Shown piece by piece: positions 46,257 through 57,351 of a stretch of 64,000 nucleotides of DNA; positions within the stretch are counted from its first letter, which is position 1; the number at the start of each line of letters is the position of its first letter. The stretch is from Ciona intestinalis. Taxonomy: Eukaryota > Chordata > Ascidiacea > Phlebobranchia > Cionidae. The notes below the pieces were generated by a model. It worked only from the letters and a program-made list of their open reading frames with translations. It had not been told where the DNA came from and did not search any database. Location of the stretch: NCBI RefSeq assembly GCF_000224145.3, contig NC_020173.2, positions 3,635,620 to 3,699,619 of the forward strand. Direction: 5' to 3'. The position numbers were made by a program, and so were the translations under genes.

Positions 46257-47660
46257 TTATGCCAGTTGGCAATGGTACTCGTACAAGCTGTTTGACTGCA
46301 ATTCACATTTCAGATTGCCTGTGATTTCAGCTCTCTCTGCTACTTCTACTTCTTCCATAGTTCGACTCTGTAATATATAAGAAGAATATTTTATAAACTA
46401 AAAAATATGTTTAAAGTTTTTTTCCGAAAGCTTAATAAAAAGTTTTATTTAACCGCTTTTAAATTAAATTATAGTTTCCTGAAGCTCTGATCTTGGAATT
46501 ACAGTCCTATAACAGAACATGAATAAATAAATGTAACTGATTATCAATGACAATTGTTATAACACGGGTGTACCGTTACCTCGAGTAATCACGTATATGC
46601 AACTTTGTGAAACATCCTTACGTACGACGTTAAATATAATATGGATTTGTATTTCTTACCCTTGCCTTTGAACAGTCAAGCTTCCCTTCGAAATATTCCT
46701 TTATGGTTTTGTGTTGTTCGGAGCAAACACAAATGTGCCTTTGGGTGGTAAGCCTGTAAGGTGTTAGATACGCGTTAGGTACATATAGTGACCAAAACTC
46801 TCTGGTCGTTAAAAGAACAATTAGGGGTTCAAATGGTAAAACAGTTACGTGTTACAACTTCTAATGGGCTTTTTTTTTAAAGTTTATTGTTAACATATAA
46901 AGGTTTAAAAGTTTACCATTGTTTGTTGCAGGTTATGATGATTTTTTCGAGCACGTTGTCTTTTGCATCATGAAACGTACATTCGCCTTGAAAAAAATCA
47001 GGTAAAATTAATTTTCCGAAACGTATATTTTCTACAGGTTTTCCAATATAATTGTCTATATATTAACATAGATATATGGTAGGGTGGGCGAGACGGAACA
47101 CTTTGGCATATAATATGCGAATTTCCTGTCGTGTTTTGAACAATTAAGAACGGTCTATGGGAGTCATGAGAATATCGTTTTAGACTTCTTTGAATGTTCT
47201 TTGTTTACTACCAAGTATAGGACGAGAAAATAGAATGAAAATGTGTCTTTCTTCTTCCTCCCAGCTATATATGTTTTGCTTGGCTGCGCAATACCCGTTA
47301 AATTAGCGTTGCTCATAATTTGAATTTGCGTTTATGTATTTACCTGAAAACTTACCTATTATAAACTTGGTTATTTGTATATGCTCTATTACCTTATTAT
47401 AGCTTAAACTGTGCTACTGGACCTTACCCATAATGTTACTGTCTTTCTTAAAAGTCCAATTTACATTTTTGAAAAAAAATAAATTCAGGGTTGATTTTAT
47501 TAAAAAGCAACATTTCGTTCACGCTGCAGCACCAAGACTGGATTATGGTAATTTCTGTAGCCAACCGAAAAGAGAAAAAGATAAAATACTCACATTGCCT
47601 CACCGACATAGCGTTTGCAAGTGCAAAGCAGAAACATACCAGGACCAAAGTTAGTTTCAT
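46257..47660 (-). CDS. Small secreted eight-cysteine protein, 4 exons, unrecognised family
   Basis: Exons 47660-47594, 46986-46917, 46753-46660 and 46367-46257 join in frame to 113 residues. MKLTLVLVCFCFALANA is a strong signal peptide. The mature part opens MSVRQCECTFHDAKDNV and continues with ITCNKQWL, HICVCSEQHK, KLDCSKAR, LKCELQSN and finally YHCQLA. That is eight cysteines, enough for four disulfides, in a helix-rich frame. All junctions use GT-AG and a stop follows shortly after the last Cys. An upstream in-frame ATG at 47669 would add MLS. I cannot place it in a known family; a secreted effector or hormone-like protein is possible. It is a gene model inferred from the signal peptide, phase-consistent splicing and cysteine pattern, without transcript support. 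Confidence 0.6.
47078..47274 (-). mobile_element. MITE-like element, near-full copy
   Basis: Starts GGTAGGGTGGGCGAGACGG and ends GTGTCTTTCTTCTTCCTCCC, with CGTGTTTTGAACAATTAAGA inside. It is in the first intron of the Cys-rich gene. Confidence 0.75.
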
Positions 47661-47770
47661 GGAAAGCATATTGATGGCAAGAACAAAATTGTTATGCGTG
47701 TTGTACAGGAACAGGTTCAGATCTGAAATACACAGAAAAACCATATAACTTTACAGCTCCGTCTGGCGGG

Positions 47771-47778
47771 TATATAAA
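47771..47778 (-). promoter_or_regulatory. Possible TATA element for the Cys-rich gene
   Basis: The minus strand reads ATTTATATACCCGCC about 105 bp before the start codon, a position that fits a short leader. Weak on sequence alone. Confidence 0.3.
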
Positions 47779-49034
47779 TTCGCAATATGCAAAAAGTTTA
47801 ATTGTGCAGCGACCAAGCGCAGTTCATTACCTAAAGACACATCCACCAATAAATAATAACTACATTCTCATACTAAATAAAATAGATATAGGTTTACCAA
47901 CAAGTTTCATAAATAAAAATCTTAATTTATTTCCAAAGAAATAAAAAATGCCCTTCAATTTTTATTCCACGAATCGTTTAAAACAGAAATTATTCGACTG
48001 TTGTAAAATTGTAAGATTTGCTATCGACGCGACTCTCATTTATCTGTCATCTTTTCCAACAAAATGTCTATTATGACGTGTCTATGAGGATCGTGACGTT
48101 TATAAGCTGAAGGTGTGACAATTATTTGGGGTTCGGGAAAAAAGAATTTTAGAATTCGGTCACGTACATCGCATTGTGACGCGACGCCATGGAAAAGGAA
48201 TCCAGAAATTTATGAGCTAATACGTAATATTGTTATTACATAATTAATAAAAATAACTTTAATCTTGCTATATAATAAACGAATAAGTACATAACTAAAG
48301 TGTAAGGCTAATTATATTATATTTACCAGTTGCTTAGACATACCAGAAGCATGTCCACGCGTTTTCATGCATTTTGTAACAATTGCTGTAGGGTGTAATC
48401 AAATCCCCTCGTTCTTGCGTATTTCTCGCAACGCGAATTGCTTCCACAGACTCAACAGCAGCAAAAACAATAATCACTACGCTCGGGTTTACTGTAACAC
48501 TAAAGTGTTGCTACAGTGTAATTTAGACTTCGCTTACTTAGTTCATGCTCGTTTTTTGGCCAGAAAGTAGAGCGATGTTTAAAATAGGTTGTGTGCTGTA
48601 CATGAGTTGTTTATGTTAAACAGTGTAACAGAATATGTACTTTGTAAAATCAAGGTGGTTTGATTGTTTTACTCTATATGTTAATCAGTGTTGGTATTGT
48701 ACAAGGTTAGCTTGGCGGAAAAATGCTGGGCTCTGATACTTTCTTGTTCCTTTTAAATAGAGGCAACTTTTTCTGTACAGTGATAGAAAAAACAAGAAAA
48801 TATCAACGCAAAACAACCGTGCTTTTAGATATTTCTTTGTAAGTTCATTTTAAACCAAAGCGGGCTACGTTTCAGTGTGCCGCTTCAAAGAATAAACAAA
48901 ACAAGTTAACCCGCACTAAACAACGCTATAGGTGTAGCTAATTCTTACCCGAAACCTATACTTTATAATATACTAACATAGATACAATACTCGTGTCCTA
49001 TATCTCCATTTGAAATGCTTGGAAATCTGTACAA
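47779..49034. other. Spacer between Cys-rich and ZP genes
   Basis: These divergent genes share about 1.3 kb of upstream DNA. No open frame, RNA gene or repeat is supported. Confidence 0.45.
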
Positions 49035-52000
49035 ATGATTCTCCACTGGATCTTAACAGTGTTCCTCATCAAATCAGGTTAGTTTAAAATTTATTAAAAT
49101 TCCGCTCCATAGTACAAGCGCTAATTATACTCGCAGTTGGATTAGCCGAGACTAGGATCAAAGCTAGTTATGTAGGCGCGTAAGTCCCGTAACCAGGTGT
49201 CGCTTTGATATTGGACAAATTAGACGAACACCTGACATGTAGAATGTAGACACAGTCCCAGGTGTGCAGGTTATTGTGTGATTTAGTTATTTAACCCAAG
49301 AATTCTTCATTATGTCATCATAAATTGATTTGATGACAGATATTGATCTTGATTTCGTGCCGCAGTCAATTCCATCTGCGGAAACTACGTCATGCATGTT
49401 CATTGGCGCGAAACCAATTGAATTATGGGAGAATCGCTTTTGTTAAATCAATCGGCGAGTTATAGAAATCATTCGATATTTTTAACAATGTCAACACTCA
49501 CGGCATTATTACGTGGCGTCATCTGAAACGTTATTATGACGAAATAATATCCATTCAATCAACGTAGGCAATTATCACGTAAGAAGAATAGACTTACCAG
49601 AATATGCGTCATTGTTTATTAACAATCACCATAAGCTACGTAACAATGTATATAGTGGGTGGGGAAACATGGCCTCAGGTGCTAACGGTATCCCATCTTA
49701 CTATATCCAAATAATCTATAGATTTTTGTTTGTTTTTTTTTCAGTTGCATCTCGTGACGTTTCCGTCAGATGTTTAGATGACGTCATACAAGTCGACATC
49801 ACGCCGAAATATTTTAAACGTTTAAAAGTGGATTTGTGGGGTGATGACGTCATCACAAATACAATTGTTTACGTCAGCGATTTCGAACTTACTCATGACG
49901 TCACATGCAGAGCGAGATTTATGAATGATTCCAAAAAAGCGAAATCCCCTGTTTATAAGTATGTACTGTTTCTACAATTACAAATAAATGATTATACACA
50001 GTCTATATATGGGCGTCGTAAAGATATGGTTTTATAATTCTTTTAATGTTTTTCATTTACTACAAAACGGAACGAGAAAAAAGAGTAAAACACGTGTCCT
50101 GTCTTCCCCCATTCTACTACATATAATGAGCTCATTGTAGAAATAGGTTAATTTGAGAAAATTTTAGGATCCAGATCCCAGCTCCGTTCCATTCATGCGC
50201 CACAAAGGCTCGAATAATCGGGGATCCAGATTCTAAAGTTCGAAGAATCGCGTTCGAGAATCGAATATGGTGGATCCAGAGACGTGATAATGACGTCACA
50301 ATGCCTGTCCGACTTTCGAATGTGAAATGTGTGTTCCAAAACGAAAGTTTCGTAAATGCGGCAATCGCACCAACGTAAGAATGGAGTTTTGTCGTTAAGA
50401 TATTTATTGTTGCAAGCTGTATAGTTTCCATGTACTTGCGCATTGCATTACCATAGTATTAAGCAACACTAGTTGTTATTTAGGTTTCTGTAAATACGGC
50501 ATTTACATACAGGGTTTGGCCATCTGTAAGGCGATCACCTTTTTTTATAAGGTTTATGGCAAAGTATAAAAGGGTTTTGTAACATACCATACCTAACTTT
50601 TTTTAGACAAAACAACAGTTGCTGTTTTGCAGTCATGAAACTGTCTGTTTTGTCCATTTTATTTTAACCTCGTTATGTAAATAAAAAGTAAAAGTGAAAT
50701 TTCAATTTCAAACCTTGTTTATCAGACACGCAGGCGAATATTATATTTGACGTTCACACGTACCTATGTCACTTTACAGATGTTGCGACCCCAGAAAGAT
50801 CAATACAACATCAGGCGTTATGAAAATACGCATGGACTTATGGAAAGCCATACCTATGACAACTGAAGCTGTGAGACCTTTATCCCCGCCCTTTCTTTAC
50901 CAACAGGGCCAGGTGCGTAAAATTAATAATTACCGGCGCTATACGGCAAAGAGCTCGCGTATCTCCAGCCAAAAGTTATGGGTTCAAGGCCGAATGCTGC
51001 TACCATTGTGGGCGTGTTTCCTTGAGCAAGACACTATCTAGATTCTAGACCAGCAATCATTAATTCGATTACAAAATCTTTTTGTTGCTGTATTAATATT
51101 ATGTTAAGTTTTAGCATAGTAAATAATACACCTCAAACCATGGCCTACTAAAGATATCTTTAGTAGGCCATGCTCAAACTCATATGGTAGGGTGGGGGAA
51201 GACGGGACACCCTTTCATTTTATTTTCTTGGCCCATTTAGTAGTAAATAAAGAACATTTAAACAAATATAAAACCGTATCCTAACGACTCCCATAGACCG
51301 TTGTTAGTTGTTTAAAATATGATCAGAACATTTGGATATTTTGTGCTAAAGGTGTCCCATCTTTCTTTACCTTACTATACATAGCTAATAACCCCAGCGG
51401 ATGGAACGCATAGAACTTGTTTTGTCTATAAACCTTGAATAGCTTTATAATCCACCAGTCAGAAAACAAAAAATTCCAAAAAATCTCTCACAAAGTTACA
51501 CACGTGATAATTCGTAAACGGGCACGACGTGTTTGAAACAGAACACCCGTGTTATAACCAGTCACAATCGATGCCCCGCCACGCAAGGGGTAATGAGTTA
51601 CATGCATTGTACCCCATGTGTAATATTTTCTTCCCCCCAGCGTTTGTTCGTCAGCGTTAGAACAACCGGCGTTGGAAACTTAAGACTTGAAACTTGTTAT
51701 TTATCCCCGAAGTTTGACAACAAATCTGGAGAAGTAATCGTTAAAAACGGGTGAAATGTTGTTCCTATTTTAAATAAATGTAATTTGCTAAACAGTTCTA
51801 CGGGTAAATAATCTTCTCATCTGGTTTAAAAAACGTAGTGTAGTTTCAACGTTTTGTTCGACATCCACAAAACTTATCAGGAAATGTTTTAATGATTTTA
51901 AAGATTGGCAAAATGGGTAAGTTGACCTAAATTTATAAAACCTCTGATTAGCGTGTGACTAACTGTTGCTATCAGCAATATAGCCATATTTTAATAAAGC

Positions 52001-53420
52001 TTTTATGCCAAGTTTTTTTTCAAAGTTTTAATGTCTTAGATTTATTTAACTTTAATCATAGAAAATAAAACAGTTTAGATTTAAATGGTCCCCTGCCTTC
52101 AGGTGTCCATACGTCATTGGGTCACGTGTTCTAATGACAGGGAACGGATCGATGACGTCATTCAGCTTTCCCGTGACGTCACAGTATTCAAGCTTCTACG
52201 TAAATTGTGACGTCACTTTGTGCCAACATGTTTGCACTCCAAACGTAAGTAAAGTGTATAAAGTCTTAAAATTGCGTTATAAAATTTAGAAGTAGTCTAA
52301 ATTGACAATTCATTTTGAACCCACAATGTATTGATTAAATGATTACGTACACTTGAAAACCGCGTCAAAAATCATTAAGTGAATAAAACTGTACATGACA
52401 AGCATTTACCTTTGGAACCGTCTTTGCCACAAAACTGTATCTATTCAAAGAGGCTGCAAAATATGAGCGAATACATTTCTTTTCTGGTATGATGTAATCA
52501 TAATTATACAACACTGCGAATGTCAATGTATAACCTTTGTACCTTATACCTACAGTGTACCGGCGTACCAGATGTGTTTAACAAAACCACCGCACGGCTT
52601 ACGAATGGACCAATCCATGTCCACGTCACGACCACTCCCATTTCTCGCACGACCACGCCCACCGATGACGTCACATCAAAGAAGCAAAGCTCAGGTGACC
52701 AGATGTTATAAATTGTGAATTCCATTGTTAAACAAATAAATGTAACCACGTATCCTCGTGTGGCGAGGCAAGTGCAGTCGTTGTAACACGGGGCGTTTTG
52801 TTTTATATATCTCGCGACTGTTTATGAGATACTACGTATAATTTTTATGACGAGCTTTGAAGCCGTAATATTTTAGTTGGCAACAAAGGCGATAATTAGC
52901 ACTGTCAAGTAGCGCCGACGAAACTTAGCGTTCGGTTGTTTATCTATAGTTCATAACGCGATTTATAATAAAGACTTTTTTATGACGTGACGATATAAGA
53001 AACGGGAAGTATGGACGAAAAGAATCGGCAACATTTTCTCAATAACTTTCGTTCCTCTATTATGACGTAAACATGGAATTATTACTATCTTAACAATGAA
53101 ACAAACGCGTATTTACTATTTGGAATTCCAATAACTATAACAAAGGCAGTTCTCGTTCGGCAGTCTGGCACTGCGCAGGAGGACATTTTCAAAACTCGAT
53201 ATATTCTGCAGGCTCGGATCTCATAATACCAATTCTGCTTATCGTATCTGTCACTATTTGTGTTCTGCTCCTTGGCGTCCTCTGCTATAATTTATCTCGA
53301 ACAAATGGCGCCAGAAGGAGGCGCCAGATACAACACAGTCTCCGCAGATCGACGCTTGGTGGTTCTGGTTTGAATCTGTACAGCGTGAAAAATAAAAGCG
53401 CAAACATGACCGACATCTAA
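49035..53420 (+). CDS. Transmembrane zona pellucida (ZP) domain protein, 8 exons
   Basis: Secretory-pathway surface protein; ZP modules polymerise into extracellular coats. Exons 49035-49077, 49745-49958, 50168-50374, 50780-50912, 51641-51750, 52103-52244, 52556-52694 and 53212-53420 join to 398 residues. MILHWILTVFLIKSG is a short signal peptide. Exons 2-3 give the ZP-N half (DVSVRCLDDVIQVDI, then TCRARFMND and FHSCATKARII). Exons 4-6 give ZP-C (RLFVSVRTTG, ETCYLSPKF, GCPYVI, SFSFPV, FYVNCDVTLCQHVC). Exon 7 is a Thr-rich linker. Exon 8 has a membrane span (LIIPILLIVSVTICVLLLG) and a basic cytoplasmic tail. No EGF or other extra domain is present, so this is a minimal ZP protein. I see no clear furin site between ZP-C and the membrane. 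Paralogue identity is not assignable. AATAAA lies at 53690. Confidence 0.85.
49650..49712. mobile_element. Internally deleted MITE-like remnant
   Basis: It shows TAGTGGGTGGGGAAACATGG close to GGTATCCCATCTTACTATA, the two ends of the family with the interior missing. It ends about 35 bp before ZP exon 2. Confidence 0.45.
50000..50122 (-). mobile_element. MITE-like element, partial
   Basis: It contains GGTTTTATAATTCTTTTAAT and ends CGTGTCCTGTCTTCCCCCAT. It is in the intron after ZP exon 2. Confidence 0.65.
50940..51060 (+). repeat. SINE-like repeat, 5' part
   Basis: It has ATGGGTTCAAGGCCGAATGC, TACCATTGTGGGCGTG and CCTTGAGCAAGACACT. The same blocks occur at 57700-57760 and, reversed, at 63125-63175. 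The GGTTCAAGGC block resembles a tRNA B box, suggesting but not proving a SINE. Confidence 0.55.
51139..51172. repeat. Perfect 34-bp palindrome
   Basis: The left arm CATGGCCTACTAAAGAT is followed immediately by its exact reverse complement, with no loop. It lies in a ZP intron, 14 bp before a MITE-like copy. Sequence differs from the 36-bp palindrome at 37356. Confidence 0.92.
51186..51379 (+). mobile_element. MITE-like element, full copy
   Basis: Starts GGTAGGGTGGGGGAAGACGG and ends GGTGTCCCATCTTTCTTTAC. It contains TTTAGTAGTAAATAAAG and TTTAAAATATGATCAGAAC. Confidence 0.82.
51478..51612 (+). repeat. SINE-like repeat, 3' part
   Basis: It has AAAGTTACACACGTGATAAT, CGTAAACGGGCACGACG, CACCCGTGTTATAACC and CCCCGCCACGCAAGGGG. 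The matching blocks follow the 5' part at 57840-57960, so a MITE-like copy appears to have entered between the two halves here. Confidence 0.5.
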
Positions 53421-54326
53421 CGCAACGTGCTCGGCGAAATTTATGAATGAACGAAACCTTAAACAAATATTATTACAACACACATATAGCCCGGTAGCGT
53501 AACAGTTGGACTGTGATTGTTTCCATGCGTTAATTTCAATACTGAAAACGTTTTGTTGCAGTTTTTAAAATTTTGTTATATGTCGTAACAAAATTGCGAC
53601 TGCTTAAATTTATTTTTTATTTTTTTCCGTATTTTTTTAAGTTCCTTTGCTGATTGAAACGATGTTGCAATGTATGGCAATTTTCAACAAATAAACGTTT
53701 TTGTTTACACCAAAAAGACATGTGAGCGAGTGAAACATTTTTTAAATGTCGATAATTATGACGTTTATTACATCACAATACGAAAACCACTCTGGGGGAA
53801 AATCGAAACACAGTTAGTTAAGTCATGATAAAAAAACTAAAGCAAACATTTGTTGTTATTACGTCACGAGGCGGGGACTATTGTCTTAAGAAGAATTTGG
53901 AAACGACAGTGAACGCCACTAACAGTGAGTTTTCATTTCAATCGTGACCCAATTTGAATTTTAAGATATTTTTGTATTTTTTTTACTCTAGAATCCCCGA
54001 CTATTCTTTAAGATGAGATGGTCAAGTCACGTGTTCAAACAGGTTTCCCTACAACACGTAAGGGGGTTCCTCTACATTAGTTCAATATGTAGAAACTGCG
54101 CCGGGAAAATGAGTTTCCAAATCCTTAATGGAAAATCTCCAGCGGAACTTTAACCTTATATAAGCCCAAGAAGAAAATAGTCTGGCATACCCTGTACAAG
54201 AAGCACAGCAAACAGTTGCAGAAAGAAATAAGAGGAATTTCAGAGAAATCAAGTTAAATAAACCTGCTCCAAGAAATCTACATAAACCCAGATATTGAAT
54301 TTCTGCTCATTTCAAAGCCAATCAAA
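53421..54326. other. ZP 3' UTR and upstream region of the IL-17-like gene
   Basis: AATAAA at 53690-53695 probably ends the ZP transcript. The 3' part leads to a TATA box at 54157. Confidence 0.5.
54157..54163 (+). promoter_or_regulatory. TATA box of the IL-17-like gene
   Basis: TATATAA in the context CCTTATATAAGCCC, 170 bp before the start codon, with a purine-rich leader following at the expected distance. Confidence 0.55.
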
Positions 54327-55762
54327 ATGAAGACTTTATTTTTTGGAGTAAGTCAATTTGTTTTTATTTTGAATTTTTGGCATACAAAATATTGCAAAAA
54401 AATTATATTTTATTATTTGTGAATTAAACTTTTTATAGTTCTGGTTTTATTTCTTTTACCAAACTTATTTGTCGAAATTCATTTTTTAGTTTAATTTTAA
54501 CACTAAAATTGAAAGCGTAGGAAGCCATTATACCTGTGTTGATTTTTATAACAAATTTACACCTTAAGTTTTGGTACTTATATTTAAAAAATATATATAC
54601 CAATCTATCGATAAAAACGATTTTTTTTATTTTGGCTAGTTATGATTCTTAATATATATTCCTAGGTTGTCTTCATTTTACTCATTGTGATTGGAACCTG
54701 CAACGCTGGTAGCCGAAAAAGAAAATATATTAAGCGAGCCAAATTAGATAAAATTACAAAAAGGTTTGAAATTTAACAGTACTTTTTTTAATATTTTATC
54801 TTGGATATTGGTGTAGACTCGCCATAAATACTGATTATCATTACGAACACGCAGTTTTGTTAAGTAATGTGGGGTAAGATGGGACACCCTTCTGGACATA
54901 TTATCCGAATGCCCTGATCGAGTTTTAAACCATTAATAACGATCGTATCAGACGGTTTCCACCTTTAACAAACTTAATAATATTTTCCCTGTATTACTAT
55001 AGGGTGCAATTCCTGTATTTTTTAGGAAAATAACAAAATATTATACAATAAATGGGCGTTTCCATATGCGTAAACGCTCGCTTGCGATTGGTAGGGACAT
55101 ATTATATACTGGTTATTCTTTACTATACAAGATTAATATGTAAAAAATAGCCCCAAAAAAAAAACGTTTGTTTGCTATATTTTAATATCTTTAGTACCAT
55201 AGGGGAATACACTTATATTGCGACAACTAATATGCGAGACCTATCAATCTCCAGTAAAACCATATATCTGTAACCGCGTTGGGCCATTCAGACCCTTGGT
55301 TTGTTTATAAAGTAGTAAAACGAGAGATTTCTTTTGTCGCTTGCCTTTTTTGTATTCAAGATTAAACAAAACAAGAAAGGGGGAGAAAAAAGGTACTGGC
55401 AATAATTAAAGTAGATAGGCTATCATATACAAAAAAAAGATATAAACCAAATAGGATACCGGTTACACATTAATCACGCAACGTGGTTTTGTTTCAGGAC
55501 CCTTTTCAAAGACTTTGACTGTGAAGTGGACAAGGTGGGTTTCAAGACGGGACATACTCTTAAATGGGATATAGTTAATTTGAACTGCAACAATGTGAAC
55601 GAAGGTTCCAGAATCATGTCTGTGATCTGCCCAAAACGATGCGGATGCCCGCCCAACAAGAAAATTTGGAAAACGAAAATGATTTATAGTCAACAACGTG
55701 TTACAGCTCGAGATACGGGAAACGAAACGATTATTAGAATACCAACTAGCTGCTACTGTTAA
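54327..55762 (+). CDS. Small secreted cystine-rich protein, IL-17-like, 3 exons
   Basis: Exons 54327-54347, 54666-54763 and 55498-55762 join to 127 residues. MKTLFFGVVFILLIVIGTC is a signal peptide, followed by a very basic stretch (SRKRKYIKRAK) that could be a pro-region with a dibasic cleavage site. The mature domain has FDCEVD, NLNCNNVNEGSRIMSVIC, PKRCGCPPN, then MIYSQQRVTARDTGNETIIR and a terminal IPTSCYC. The order of a Cys-x-x-x-Cys-x-Cys block, an aliphatic QQ strand, an Arg, and a terminal Cys-x-Cys matches the layout of IL-17 (compare its PIQQEILVLRR and SVGCTC). IL-17 genes are known in Ciona. A different cystine-knot factor is not excluded. It would act as an extracellular cytokine. 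A TATA box is at 54157, AATAAA at 56178. Confidence 0.6.
54866..54962 (-). mobile_element. MITE-like element fragment
   Basis: Has TGTGGGGTAAGATGGGACAC, then CCTGATCGAGTTTTAAACC. One end only. In the second intron of the IL-17-like gene. Confidence 0.65.
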
Positions 55763-55817
55763 TAGTGGCGTTGCATTTAGTTATGCAAACCGCTTGAATC
55801 CTTCCGTTTAAATTACA

Positions 55818-55819
55818 TT

Positions 55820-55870
<51 letters not shown>
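55818..55870. repeat. (ATTT)n microsatellite
   Basis: About 13 tetranucleotide units in the 3' UTR of the IL-17-like gene. On the RNA this reads as overlapping AUUUA pentamers. Confidence 0.9.
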
Positions 55871-57351
55871 TGTTGTGCCACGCACAGTTTTTATTAAATG
55901 TTTAATACGCACACAGCATGTTCCCCTTTATATCAAATTTCAAAAGCCTCCTACATTTCTCAGCGAAACCGCGACAGTATAATCCTATCGTTTTGTTCTT
56001 ATTTATTTAATTTCGTACTTTAGTAATGATTGCCAGTGTTTGCTCAGCTCTTGTGGAAACCACATATGTATATTAATACTTTTCGTTTGTTTAGCGGGAA
56101 AACCTGCCCTTTATTGTCTGTTATATTCGTATCAGCAGTGTAAATTTGTACTGATCTTTTTTTCCTTTTTGGTTTCTAATAAATACCTGCATTAAAAATA
56201 CTCGTTTTCATTTTCCTATAGAAAGAACTATATATTATCGGACTCTCTGCAGAGAATATCCTCTTTCGTCTCTGTAGTATCATTTCTAAAAGCGTCTTCC
56301 CGCCAAATGGTTTTGATATAATTTCGATACTTAAAGACTTTCCTTCTTGCCTGGCTTTGCAACCCTTTCTCTATTAAAAAGATGGAAATTATCTTAGCAG
56401 TAAAATCATTGCAAACTAAAAGGCCGACGCGCCAATACCTATGCCACCATTGCCACGTCGCCGGTTAGTTAACTATAATATAGTACTGTGGGGGAAGATG
56501 GGACACTTTTGGCTAATAATATTCAAATATTCTGATCGTGTTTTAAAAAATTAACAACGGTTCACGGGAGTCGAGAGGATACGGTTTTATAATATTTTGA
56601 AAGTTCTTTGTTTACTATCAAAGGAAACGAAAAAATATAATTAAAAGGTGTCCTATCTTCTCCCACCCTACTTATATACTATACCATTACTTTATTTACG
56701 CATATTCTAATTTACATCTGGTTGGATAAAGACACCAAGGGGTAGAAAAAAAAGTAATTTAGTGTCATTATAAAACATCCGATAAATAATGAAAAACTAA
56801 ATAAATTACATGAGAAATAATTTTATTAAATGGTTAGGCCTTTATGGTTAGACTTCGTTATAGATTACAACTTTATTAGGAAAGATGCTACGTTAATGTA
56901 TTGCTGAGAGATCAGTTGCAGTAACATATATTTGTGCCATGGGTTAACGCTCCTTATTTCCTCACGAAAGTATACTGGTTCGATGCTTGGTGTTGACCCA
57001 TGTCAGTATGTGTGTCGTTCTTCAGCCCATTGGTCCCTTATAGATTGTCTGATTGTCTAAACTGTTCCCACACATCACAATCAAAATCGGGCAAAAAATT
57101 TAACACAAGTTTATACTTACGAACCAGAGTCCGTATTTCTGATACGAACAACTGTTCGGCGAAAAAAGACCAAAATACTGCTTACGTGTCTAAAAATCGT
57201 ATAGTGGTTTGCTTTATTTCAAGCGGTTGTAAACAAATACCGCGAATGTTTAGATTTTGTTATGTTTGTATAAATGTTGTTGTTTTTAATTTAAATCTAC
57301 GTTTATTTATATAGAACTGGAAGTTTTAATAGGTTAAATGAAGGTCTGATA
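55871..57351. other. Spacer between the IL-17-like gene and KIF25
   Basis: Contains the rest of the 3' UTR, one MITE-like copy and otherwise AT-rich sequence without a supported gene. Confidence 0.45.
56480..56673 (-). mobile_element. MITE-like element, full copy
   Basis: Starts TAGTACTGTGGGGGAAGATG and ends GGTGTCCTATCTTCTCCCAC, with CTGATCGTGTTTTAAAAAAT inside. Confidence 0.82.

Noticed and set aside
49612-49744. Continuous frame extending ZP exon 2 upstream to a methionine at 49612
   Set aside because: It runs through a MITE-like remnant and lacks a signal peptide; TTTTTTTCAG at 49744 and an in-phase signal-peptide exon at 49035 fit better.
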